Positions 7,526-13,264 of a stretch of 25,798 nucleotides of DNA are shown piece after piece. Both the position numbers and the translations under genes were made by a program. The stretch spans positions 1-25,798 of the forward strand of contig CAZJFT010000008.1 of assembly GCA_964545585.1 (NCBI GenBank), written 5' to 3'. The notes below the pieces were generated by a model, which ran no database searches, was not told the origin of the DNA, and saw only the letters and a program-made list of their open reading frames with translations. Origin of the DNA: UBA9642 sp964545585 (lineage in GTDB: Archaea; Nanobdellota; Nanobdellia; Woesearchaeales; UBA9642). Positions within the stretch are counted from its first letter, which is position 1. Each line of letters starts with the position of its first letter.

Positions 7526-8073
7526 GAAAATATGAAGAATTATTGGATGTTGTAAATGAGGATGACGAGATAATAAGACAAGAGCAGAGGAATATCATTC
7601 ATGAACAAGGATTGTTGCATAGGGAAGTTTGGGTGTGGATTTATGATGATGATATGAACATATTGTTCCAGAAAAGGGCGCCTGATAAGGATACATTCCC
7701 CAATAAGCTAGATGCATCAGTCGGCGGTCATGTCGACCCCGGATACAGTTATGAAGATGCAGCAATAAAAGAATTAGAGGAAGAGACAGGGATACGAGCT
7801 GAAAAAAAAGATTTAAAGTTCATAAAGATGATGCGTTCAAGTCATTCAAATCCTGGAAGACATGTAAACAATGTCATAAGAGCAGTATATGCATATAAAT
7901 TTATCAAAGACAAGGATTCTCTTAAACTAGAGAAGGGTAAAGCGACGAGCCTAGAATTTTGGCCCATAAAAAAATTATTAAACTTGAGCGATGACGAAAA
8001 AAGATTATTCATACCATTCAAATGGGAAGAAGAGATATACCCGCAATTTGAGAAGATAGCTAATTTAATTTGA
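7522..8073 (+). CDS. Nudix hydrolase, IPP-isomerase-like subfamily
   Basis: 183 residues. The Nudix box begins at G69 in G-G-H-V-D-P-G-Y and ends at E87-E88-T-G-I. The catalytic glutamates E84, E87 and E88 are present, but the first Glu of Gx5E is Tyr75 and the Arg is Lys83. The upstream H-R-E-V-W-V-W-I and F-Q-K-R-A-P-D-K-D-T-F-P segments match the isopentenyl-diphosphate isomerase-like and YfcD-like branch. Members hydrolyse nucleoside diphosphate derivatives; the substrate here is unknown, and it is not proposed to be a true IPP isomerase. ATG overlaps the rad50 stop (ATGA), so it is translated from the same mRNA. The tRNA-Pro gene starts 1 nt after the stop codon. Confidence 0.85.
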   Translation: MRKYEELLDVVNEDDEIIRQEQRNIIHEQGLLHREVWVWIYDDDMNILFQKRAPDKDTFPNKLDASVGGHVDPGYSYEDAAIKELEEETGIRAEKKDLKFIKMMRSSHSNPGRHVNNVIRAVYAYKFIKDKDSLKLEKGKATSLEFWPIKKLLNLSDDEKRLFIPFKWEEEIYPQFEKIANLI

Positions 8074-8074
8074 T

Positions 8075-8147
8075 GGGGCTGTGGGGTAACTTGGTATCCT
8101 TCGCGGATGGGGTCCGCGCGATCGGCGTTCAAATCGTCGCAGCCCCA
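8075..8147 (+). tRNA. tRNA-Pro (anticodon GGG)
   Basis: Acceptor GGGGCTG/CAGCCCC, discriminator A at 8147; D stem GGG/CCT; anticodon stem CGCGG/CCGCG with loop ATGGGGT; T arm CGGCG-TTCAAAT-CGTCG. No intron and no encoded CCA. It starts 1 nt after the Nudix stop codon and is followed 19 nt later by a second tRNA-Pro, so the two may be co-transcribed. Confidence 0.95.
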
Positions 8148-8166
8148 GAGTAATATTAAAAAAATT

Positions 8167-8280
8167 GGGGTTGTAGTATAACTTGGCTAGAATACATGGT
8201 TCGGGGCCATGTGATCAGGGTTCAAATATCCTAGAGGGAGACAACAAATCCTTCGGGGTTTGAAAGTCCTCGCAACCCCA
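8167..8280 (+). tRNA. tRNA-Pro (anticodon CGG) with intron in the T loop
   Basis: Acceptor GGGGTTG/CAACCCC with discriminator A at 8280; anticodon stem CATGG/CCATG enclosing TTCGGGG, so the anticodon is CGG; 5' half of the T stem CAGGG at 8216-8220. The 3' half CCTCG is at 8268-8272, separated by 47 nt instead of 7. Removing 40 nt (8227-8266) leaves the standard T loop TTCAAAT. Weak points are an A-A mismatch at 12-23 of the D stem and A-C at 50-64 of the T stem. No encoded CCA. Confidence 0.9.
8227..8266 (+). other. Intron of tRNA-Pro(CGG) at non-canonical position 59/60
   Basis: 40 nt. A strict bulge-helix-bulge is visible: exon TTCA (8221-8224) pairs perfectly with intron TGAA (8261-8264); the 3-nt bulges are AAT (8225-8227) and AGT (8265-8267), each cut after its second base. 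Inside, CAAATCC-TTCG-GGGTTTG (8245-8262) can form a stem capped by a UUCG tetraloop, sharing two bases with the central helix. Splicing gives exon junction TTCAAA+T. Confidence 0.85.
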
Positions 8281-8281
8281 A

Positions 8282-8641
8282 TTATGCCTTAACCATCAAG
8301 TATCTCTTGCCTGTGACCCAATGTGCGGACTTCTTCACCTTGAAGCCGTATTTCTTGTAGAAATCTATTGCTCCACGCAGTTTGACTTTGACGTTCAATG
8401 ATTCTATGTGCGGGGCGACTTTCTTGAACAATTTATGGCCGTATCCTTGTCCTTGGTATTCTTTCTTTACGGCTATGTAATGCAGGTATTTCTTTGTGCG
8501 CACTGCGAACCCTATTATCTCTTTCCTCTTCCTTATCACTACTGTCGTGCCGAATATGCACATTATTACAGGTATTATAGGCAGATCGAACCATTCACGC
8601 GCTATCCTATATATCTGCAACATATCAAGTATGCTTAACAT
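8282..8641 (-). CDS. GNAT family N-acetyltransferase
   Basis: 119 residues, short for the family. The acetyl-CoA binding motif A is clear: H-Y-I-A-V-K-K-E-Y then Q63-G-Q-G-Y-G68 and H-K-L-F-K-K. After it come a strand V-K-L-R-G-A and the motif-B helix with F-Y-K-K-Y-G-F. The N-terminal acceptor-binding part is reduced. A purine-rich Shine-Dalgarno stretch (ggtgggtga) precedes the ATG. The stop lies 1 nt from the end of the tRNA-Pro(CGG) gene on the other strand. The acceptor substrate cannot be inferred. Confidence 0.8.
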   Translation of the reverse strand: MLSILDMLQIYRIAREWFDLPIIPVIMCIFGTTVVIRKRKEIIGFAVRTKKYLHYIAVKKEYQGQGYGHKLFKKVAPHIESLNVKVKLRGAIDFYKKYGFKVKKSAHWVTGKRYLMVKA

Positions 8642-8739
8642 TCACCCACCTAAAACTTTTTAATGCGATGTTTGATTTAAATAATTTATGAAATTGATAC
8701 TGCCAGATATGTATAAATCTGTAATGATTAACAAATAAC

Positions 8740-8748
8740 TTTATAAAG
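8740..8748 (+). promoter_or_regulatory. TATA box of the eL43-rpo12 operon
   Basis: tttataaag lies about 42 nt before the ATG at 8786. Transcription would start near 8770, giving a short leader that holds the Shine-Dalgarno sequence gaggt at 8776-8780. Confidence 0.5.
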
Positions 8749-8785
8749 ACCTTATTTTTCCTTTAATTGTTTTTTGAGGTATAAA

Positions 8786-9031
8786 ATGGCTGAGACAGCA
8801 AAGCATAGCAAAGCAGTTGGACGTTATGGTACTAGGTATGGGCGAAGGAATAGGGTCAAGGTCGCGATGATCGAGACTGAGCAGAGGAAGAAGCATAAAT
8901 GCCCGAAGTGCGGATATGCAAAAGTACGAAGGGTATCAGTTGGCATATGGCAATGCAGCAATTGCAGCGCGAAATTCACTTCAAGAGCATACACTGTCTC
9001 TAAGCCTCAGGCGATAAAGTCTTTAGAATAG
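8786..9031 (+). CDS. rpl37ae: Large ribosomal subunit protein eL43 (L37Ae)
   Basis: 81 residues. The basic N-terminus H-S-K-A-V-G-R-Y-G-T-R-Y-G is the eL43 signature, followed by a zinc ribbon with C39-P-K-C42 and C57-S-N-C60. Start chosen at 8786, preceded by gaggt (8776-8780); an in-frame ATG 12 nt upstream lies inside the leader. It opens the conserved archaeal operon with rpo12, pcc1, pfdB and UPF0147, linking ribosome, RNA polymerase, tRNA modification and chaperone genes. Confidence 0.95.
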   Translation: MAETAKHSKAVGRYGTRYGRRNRVKVAMIETEQRKKHKCPKCGYAKVRRVSVGIWQCSNCSAKFTSRAYTVSKPQAIKSLE

Positions 9032-9041
9032 AGGTAAAAAA

Positions 9042-9179
9042 ATGGTCGATTACAAATGCTTTTCTTGCAGCAAGACTATTGCTGATACATACATAAAGAA
9101 GAAGGTCAGATGCCCTTATTGTGGTTCTAGATTGATATTTAAGCCTAGGACTTCAGGGACCAAGGTTAAGGCACGTTAA
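9042..9179 (+). CDS. rpoP: DNA-directed RNA polymerase subunit Rpo12 (RpoP)
   Basis: 45 residues, M-V-D-Y-K-C-F-S-C then R-C-P-Y-C-G-S-R. The four cysteines C6, C9, C24 and C27 form the zinc ribbon of archaeal Rpo12, the equivalent of eukaryotic Rpb12, which helps assemble the Rpo3-Rpo10-Rpo11 platform. A Shine-Dalgarno gaggt at 9031-9035 precedes it; the gap from the eL43 stop is 10 nt. Its position between eL43 and pcc1 is conserved in archaea. Confidence 0.95.
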   Translation: MVDYKCFSCSKTIADTYIKKKVRCPYCGSRLIFKPRTSGTKVKAR

Positions 9180-9185
9180 AAAAAA

Positions 9186-9407
9186 ATGTATACTTCAAGC
9201 TTGATCATCGACAAGGATATTGATGCGTTATTGAGACTTCTTAATGTTGAGGATAAAGATTTGGGCAGGTCATCATTTTCTTATAGGAAAGAGGATGATA
9301 AGATTTTTATTGAGATGAATGCACAGGATGCTACGGCATTGAAGACAGTCATGAACACCATCGCTAAGGTGTTGATTGTCTGGGAGAAATCCAAGGCAGT
9401 ACAATGA
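9186..9407 (+). CDS. pcc1: KEOPS complex subunit Pcc1
   Basis: 73 residues with the Pcc1/CTAG7 fold pattern: strand at the N-terminus, a helix around D-I-D-A-L-L-R-L-L, strands S-F-S-Y-R and K-I-F-I-E-M-N-A, then the long helix D-A-T-A-L-K-T-V-M-N-T-I-A-K. Pcc1 is the dimerising subunit of KEOPS, which with Kae1 makes t6A37 in tRNAs reading ANN codons. It overlaps the start of pfdB by 4 bp (ATGA), so translation is coupled. The assignment rests on pattern and on conserved operon position. Confidence 0.85.
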   Translation: MYTSSLIIDKDIDALLRLLNVEDKDLGRSSFSYRKEDDKIFIEMNAQDATALKTVMNTIAKVLIVWEKSKAVQ

Positions 9408-9763
9408 AAGAGGCTCAAGAGAAGATAAACCAGATACAGATGATACAGCAGAGCATGCAGAATCTTTCTATGCAAAGGCAGCAATTCCAGATACAGGAGA
9501 CTGAGATAGAGTCTGCATTGGCCGAGTTGGATAAGACTGATTCTAGCTATAAGATCATAGGCAACATAATGGTCAAGACAGATAAGGGCGCTTTAAAGAA
9601 TGACTTGAAAGAGAAGCATGAGATGCTGAAGATAAGGATATCTTCGCTTGAGAAACAGGAAGAGAAGCTGCGTGCGAATGCAGAATCTTTACAGCAGGAA
9701 GTGTTGAAGGAAATAGAGAAAAATGGCAATAAGCAAAGTAAAACTCCAGGAAAACATCAATGA
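9404..9763 (+). CDS. pfdB: Prefoldin subunit beta
   Basis: 119 residues: two long coiled-coil helices (about 1-42 and 66-110) joined by the beta-hairpin region S-Y-K-I-I-G-N-I-M-V-K-T-D-K, the hallmark of beta prefoldins. In the hexamer, two alpha and four beta subunits form a jellyfish-like chaperone delivering unfolded proteins to the thermosome. The alpha subunit is not in the window. The coding region overlaps pcc1 by 4 bp and the following UPF0147 gene by 41 bp. Confidence 0.95.
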   Translation: MKEAQEKINQIQMIQQSMQNLSMQRQQFQIQETEIESALAELDKTDSSYKIIGNIMVKTDKGALKNDLKEKHEMLKIRISSLEKQEEKLRANAESLQQEVLKEIEKNGNKQSKTPGKHQ

Positions 9764-9992
9764 GATAATTACAGCAGTGAATGCCTTGAAAGAGGATGAG
9801 TCCGTCCCTAAGAACATAAAGGCAAAGCTCGACACGATATTGGAGAACTTAAGCGAGGAATGTGAGGTAAGTCTTAAGGTGAGCAAATGCTTGCACATCC
9901 TTGATGAAGTTTCAGAGGACTTGAACATCCAGCCGTTCATAAGGACTCAGATATGGAATATCAGCAGCATGCTTGAGAAGTTCAATCTGTGA
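9723..9992 (+). CDS. UPF0147 family protein
   Basis: 89 residues, all helical. The motif D-E-S-V-P-K-N-I-K-A-K-L (about 25-36) is the signature of UPF0147, a small archaeal family of unknown function that usually follows pfdB, as it does here. It overlaps the pfdB end by 41 bp in another frame, and its ATG lies within pfdB. The start is supported by the family length. It ends 3 nt before the convergent MscS-like gene. Confidence 0.85.
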   Translation: MAISKVKLQENINEIITAVNALKEDESVPKNIKAKLDTILENLSEECEVSLKVSKCLHILDEVSEDLNIQPFIRTQIWNISSMLEKFNL

Positions 9993-9995
9993 TTA

Positions 9996-10583
9996 TTATT
10001 CCGTTTTCTTTCGTATCTTCGTGACTATGCTCTTTGACAATAAAGTGTTAGGTATTATGACCAATTCTTCCTTTCCTGTATCTATCCTGATGTCTAGCAT
10101 ATTTATCTTCTCTACCTTCCCCTGTATTGTCCTCTTCTGATCCTTTATTCTTATCTCATCACCTACTATGATGCTTTTTCTCATCTTGAAGAACAGTCCA
10201 GCAAAAAAATTTGCGAATATATCATTGACACCGAACACTATGAAAACTACCATCACTATTATCAGCAATATTATTATCGTATTGACTATGGTCGTTGCTA
10301 GGTTTAGCTTGTTCAATGCGATTATTATCGCAATCAGATAGATTATCGAGCCTAATATGCTTGATATTATCCTGCTCAGGTTCCGTATCTTAAGCCTTTT
10401 CCGTGTTATCTTGTCAAGCTCTATCATCTCTAATATCCTCAATGAGAGCTTTTGGATTATCTTGCCGAATACGAATCCTATGAGCAGTATTATCACTGCA
10501 TTGATTATGTTGAATATCAATGGGTTGATAGTGGACACTGCCTCTGTTATGTCCGAATTCGATATCAATGATTCATTAGCCAT
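9996..10583 (-). CDS. MscS-like small-conductance mechanosensitive channel
   Basis: 195 residues, a reduced MscS. An N-terminal amphipathic part is followed by three hydrophobic spans (about 20-43, 70-92 and 96-120); the pore-lining segment leads to N-D-I-F-A-N-F-F-A-G-L-F. The beta domain V-G-D-E-I-R-I-K and the conserved P-N-T-L-L-S-K close the protein. The C-terminal alpha/beta vestibule of long MscS proteins is missing, as in many small archaeal members. Such channels release solutes on osmotic downshock. Leaderless start is supported by the TATA box at 10606-10614, 27 nt from the ATG. Confidence 0.85.
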   Translation of the reverse strand: MANESLISNSDITEAVSTINPLIFNIINAVIILLIGFVFGKIIQKLSLRILEMIELDKITRKRLKIRNLSRIISSILGSIIYLIAIIIALNKLNLATTIVNTIIILLIIVMVVFIVFGVNDIFANFFAGLFFKMRKSIIVGDEIRIKDQKRTIQGKVEKINMLDIRIDTGKEELVIIPNTLLSKSIVTKIRKKTE

Positions 10584-10605
10584 GATCCCTTGTAGCCCAG
10601 AGATG

Positions 10606-10614
10606 TTTATAAAT
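10606..10614 (-). promoter_or_regulatory. TATA box of the MscS-like gene
   Basis: The symmetric core tttataaat is centred 27 nt before the MscS ATG at 10583. Being nearly palindromic, it could in principle be read rightwards too, but eS17 has its own box at 10664-10673. Confidence 0.45.
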
Positions 10615-10663
10615 GTATTGACAGTATATTAATGGAAACTTTAGAGGATAATGCAAGGAAAAC

Positions 10664-10673
10664 ATTTATAAAG
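10664..10673 (+). promoter_or_regulatory. TATA box of eS17
   Basis: atttataaag is centred 26 nt before the ATG at 10695, implying a leaderless mRNA. It excludes the upstream in-frame ATG at 10632 as the start. Confidence 0.55.
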
Positions 10674-10694
10674 TGCCATTTATTCCTTCAAATT

Positions 10695-10883
10695 ATGGGA
10701 AGGATAAAGACACAACTTATCAAGAGAACAACCGAAGACATAGTTAGCAAGGACTCTGAAGCATTCACTACAGACTTCAACGAGAACAAAAAAGTCCTTG
10801 ATTCCAAGCTAAATATCAGCTCTAAGAAGATGAGGAACGTAATAGCAGGTTACGTGACTAGATTGAAGAAGAAAGGGATGTAG
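10695..10883 (+). CDS. rps17e: Small ribosomal subunit protein eS17
   Basis: 62 residues, the usual size for archaeal eS17. Conserved segments are M-G-R-I-K-T, F-T-T-D-F-N-E-N-K-K-V-L and the C-terminal M-R-N-V-I-A-G-Y-V-T-R-L. Start chosen at 10695 because the protein then begins with the family's M-G-R-I and the TATA box is correctly spaced; a frame extending to 10632 adds 21 residues not found in the family. It is followed 8 nt later by alba, so the two are probably one transcript. Confidence 0.95.
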   Translation: MGRIKTQLIKRTTEDIVSKDSEAFTTDFNENKKVLDSKLNISSKKMRNVIAGYVTRLKKKGM

Positions 10884-10891
10884 GTGGAACC

Positions 10892-11173
10892 ATGGATAAG
10901 GATAACCAGGTCTTCGTTGGGACAAAACCATTCATGAATTATGTGACTAGTCTAGTCATGCAGTTCACGACAAAAGGAGCAGATGAAGTATTTCTAAAAG
11001 CAAGAGGAAAGTTCATCAGTAAAGCAGTAGATATTGTTGAAGTAACGACAAAAAGATTCTTGAAAGACCAGATTGTCGTGAAAGAGATAAAGATCGATTC
11101 TGAAGATTTCAAGAACAAGGAAGGACGAGACGTCCGCGTATCGACAATTGAGATAACGCTTGCTAAAGCATAA
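10892..11173 (+). CDS. albA: Chromatin protein Alba
   Basis: 93 residues. N-Q-V-F-V-G-T-K-P-F-M-N-Y-V-T-S is the Alba signature with K12 at the DNA or RNA contact, whose acetylation weakens binding in Sulfolobus. The central helix R-G-K-F-I-S-K-A-V-D-I-V-E and the beta hairpin toward V-R-V-S-T-I-E-I-T-L complete the fold. Only one Lys occurs at the site where many Alba proteins have two. A Shine-Dalgarno aggtgg precedes the ATG, fitting its second position behind eS17. T-rich sequence follows the stop. Confidence 0.95.
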   Translation: MDKDNQVFVGTKPFMNYVTSLVMQFTTKGADEVFLKARGKFISKAVDIVEVTTKRFLKDQIVVKEIKIDSEDFKNKEGRDVRVSTIEITLAKA

Positions 11174-11192
11174 TTTTTCTAAACTTTTTTAA
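11174..11192 (+). terminator. Oligo-T stretch after alba
   Basis: Two T runs (atttttct and cttttttaaac) follow the alba stop directly. Archaeal transcription ends on such U tracts without a hairpin. The second run also resembles the TATA box of tRNA-Arg, which starts about 25 nt further on. Confidence 0.35.
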
Positions 11193-11218
11193 ACTATGGT
11201 TAGCAACTAGATATACAT

Positions 11219-11292
11219 GGGCCTGTAGCATAGCCTGGATAGTGCGGTCGGCTTCGGACCGATTGACCGGGGTTCAAATCCTCGCAGGCTCA
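11219..11292 (+). tRNA. tRNA-Arg (anticodon TCG)
   Basis: Acceptor GGGCCTG/CAGGCTC (one G-T pair), discriminator A at 11292; D stem GCA/TGC; anticodon stem GTCGG/CCGAT with loop CTTCGGA; T arm CGGGG-TTCAAAT-CCTCG. No intron and no encoded CCA. Its last 3 nt overlap the stop codon of the convergent gene ending at 11290. Confidence 0.95.
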
Positions 11293-11760
11293 TTTAACAA
11301 ATTTCTCATAAATATATTCTTTTGCTTTGACGCCTGCTGCGGTTACTGAGGCGACTATGAGTATTTTTTCTAGTGCGCCTTTGCCATATTTCTCTGATGT
11401 GACTGCGCCTACTGCCACTGCATCTGCATAATTCCCCGGGTCTAATGGATTGTTTGGATTATAGTATATCACGTCCTTGATGAAGTCTCCTATTGATTTC
11501 CCGTTTATCGAGAATTTCCTTCCAGGGATTTTTGTCGGCGTGTACGGAGGCGTGTTAGGGATTGTGTTGTTTGGATTGCTATTTGATGTCGTGTTTGTAG
11601 TATTATTGTTCGTCACTTTCTTCGCTGTATTCTTCGTGTAAGTTCTCTTGTCTATCTCTATCTGTGGTGTTGTGTTTATGTTCGGCTTGTAGTCTGTCTC
11701 AGGAACATATTCCTCCTTATCGTACATCCCATAGAATTTTTTTGCTGTCGCGTCATCCAT
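11290..11760 (-). CDS. Hypothetical protein, third gene of the AAA-vWA operon
   Basis: 156 residues, no recognised family. The N-terminal 30 residues are acidic; 40-85 is low complexity, rich in Thr, Asn and Pro with repeated N-N-T-T and T-P-P; then a compact segment P-G-R-K-F-S-I-N-G-K-S-I-G-D-F-I-K-D and a C-terminal helix A-L-E-K-I-L-I-V-A-S-V-T-A-A-G-V, too short for a certain membrane span. The ATG at 11760 sits in ATGGATGA, overlapping the vWA gene stop by 8 nt; a TTG at 11778 would add six residues. Translational coupling suggests an adaptor or substrate for the ATPase-vWA pair. The stop overlaps the end of tRNA-Arg. Confidence 0.65.
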   Translation of the reverse strand: MDDATAKKFYGMYDKEEYVPETDYKPNINTTPQIEIDKRTYTKNTAKKVTNNNTTNTTSNSNPNNTIPNTPPYTPTKIPGRKFSINGKSIGDFIKDVIYYNPNNPLDPGNYADAVAVGAVTSEKYGKGALEKILIVASVTAAGVKAKEYIYEKFVK

Positions 11761-13258
11761 TCTTATCACACTCCCCAATCATTATTTTCGGTATGTCATT
11801 ATTGTTTCTTATCTTGTATATGTTGAAATTGTCTGATTTCAATGATGAGATATCTACTTGAGGATCAGGATCTATCCATAGTATGCTTATCCTGTTCGCT
11901 TTCTCCACTCCTTTCAAGTATGTCATCGTCTCCTCAAAATTTGATATGCCCATATCTGTGACTATCATCAAGTCCGCTTTTGTCTTTGTCGAATTTATCA
12001 ATGATGATAATGATGCAATGTCAAAATATGTTCCTCCATCCTGGAATAATGCGAGGTTCTTGAATATCGTTGCCTTGTCCCTGCTGAATCCCGTATAGTA
12101 TATGTCGCTGCTGAAATTATATGTCGCGACGGCACTCCCATTCTCCAGGTATAGTTTTGCTGCACAGAATGCCCCTAATACTGCAGGCGACAATTCTTTT
12201 GTCGGATTAGGCATGCTCCCGCTCGTGTCTAATGCTAACACTAAGTCAGGGACTCCTTTCAATGATCCATCTATCGATTCCTCTACTGGTTTCCATACTT
12301 GAGAGAATCCCGGCATGAATTTTCCAAAGCTGTTGAATACGTCAATGCTTGAATAGCTGTCTGATATCTCATATTTCTTATGTTCTGTATTCTGTACGGC
12401 GCGTCCCTTGACATTCCTTGGTTTCACATTCATCAGATACTTTTTTGATTGTTGATCATAGTATAGTGCGTCTATCCCTTGAGGTATTGATTGCTCTTTT
12501 ATCCCTGCTCTCTTTGCTGCATCCTTGAAATCCTCTATGTCAAATTCTTTTGCCACATCGCTCAATCCTTTATCTATCTCTCCATCCGTATAGCTGTCTG
12601 TATCCCAATCATCTATCTTCAATAAATCGTGCTTGTTCTGGTCATTTATCAGGTCATGTATCAACTCCGCGAACTTCCTGCTAGACTTGAGCCATTTCTT
12701 CTTGTTCAAGTAGTCTATCTTCTTCAATGCGTCAAGTCTTGACTTCATGCCCGGGCTGTCTATATTCACTCCAAAATCAGTCCTTGTCTTGTCCTGATAT
12801 AATCCACACATCAATTGGTCCACTGGATGTATCTTGTCTATATGCCTATATACTTCTGACACTTCCATCCTTTTCTTGCGCTTCATCAAGTCAAGGTTTA
12901 TCACTGCATCTGTAAAATAATTCGTTATCGTATGCACATTCTGTCCTGTGACCTTACTTATCTCTTGCTCTATCTTCATCATCGTCCCTAGATCGTATGG
13001 GCATAGCATGTAATGATTCACTTCGTGATGCAATAACCCTTTCAATACTGTGGTGTCATCAAGTGAATAATTCTCTTTTGTTGCATTATGCACGACCTTA
13101 TTCACGAATTTCCTGCTTACCTTTATCTTGTGGTTGCTCATGTCTATCGCTGCAGTGTTCGTGCTATCAGTCAATTCAGGCTTTTTTATAGGCGGATAAC
13201 TATACAACCTCTTCGTATCATCCCATGCCTCATCGAGGCTTTGCTCTAATGTCTTCAT
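11753..13258 (-). CDS. vWA domain protein with N-terminal HExxH putative metallopeptidase region
   Basis: 501 residues, layout like DUF2201 proteins. The N-terminal helical region has L-H-H78-E-V-N-H82-Y, an HExxH zinc site, and a possible third ligand in Y-F-T-D117-A-V-I-N. The middle (about 140-330) is charged and unassigned. The C-terminal vWA domain (about 335-495) has a complete MIDAS: D344-T-S-G-S348, T410 in G-G-T and D435 in V-T-D-M-G. Such proteins act with MoxR AAA+ ATPases, the vWA binding clients and the ATPase remodelling them. It starts 6 nt after the ATPase stop, supporting a complex. Protease activity is inferred from the motif only; no signal or membrane span is present, so it is cytoplasmic. 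Confidence 0.8.
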   Translation of the reverse strand: MKTLEQSLDEAWDDTKRLYSYPPIKKPELTDSTNTAAIDMSNHKIKVSRKFVNKVVHNATKENYSLDDTTVLKGLLHHEVNHYMLCPYDLGTMMKIEQEISKVTGQNVHTITNYFTDAVINLDLMKRKKRMEVSEVYRHIDKIHPVDQLMCGLYQDKTRTDFGVNIDSPGMKSRLDALKKIDYLNKKKWLKSSRKFAELIHDLINDQNKHDLLKIDDWDTDSYTDGEIDKGLSDVAKEFDIEDFKDAAKRAGIKEQSIPQGIDALYYDQQSKKYLMNVKPRNVKGRAVQNTEHKKYEISDSYSSIDVFNSFGKFMPGFSQVWKPVEESIDGSLKGVPDLVLALDTSGSMPNPTKELSPAVLGAFCAAKLYLENGSAVATYNFSSDIYYTGFSRDKATIFKNLALFQDGGTYFDIASLSSLINSTKTKADLMIVTDMGISNFEETMTYLKGVEKANRISILWIDPDPQVDISSLKSDNFNIYKIRNNNDIPKIMIGECDKNG

Positions 13259-13264
13259 CTTGAA

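Noticed and set aside
8167..8280. tRNA-Pro(CGG) as a pseudogene because the T arm appears disrupted
   Set aside because: A complete bulge-helix-bulge removes exactly 40 nt and restores a standard T loop, so an intron explains the disruption better; two stem mismatches remain as weak points.
10632..10694. Upstream ATG extending eS17 by 21 residues
   Set aside because: The extension runs through the TATA box at 10664-10673 and is absent from the family's normal length.
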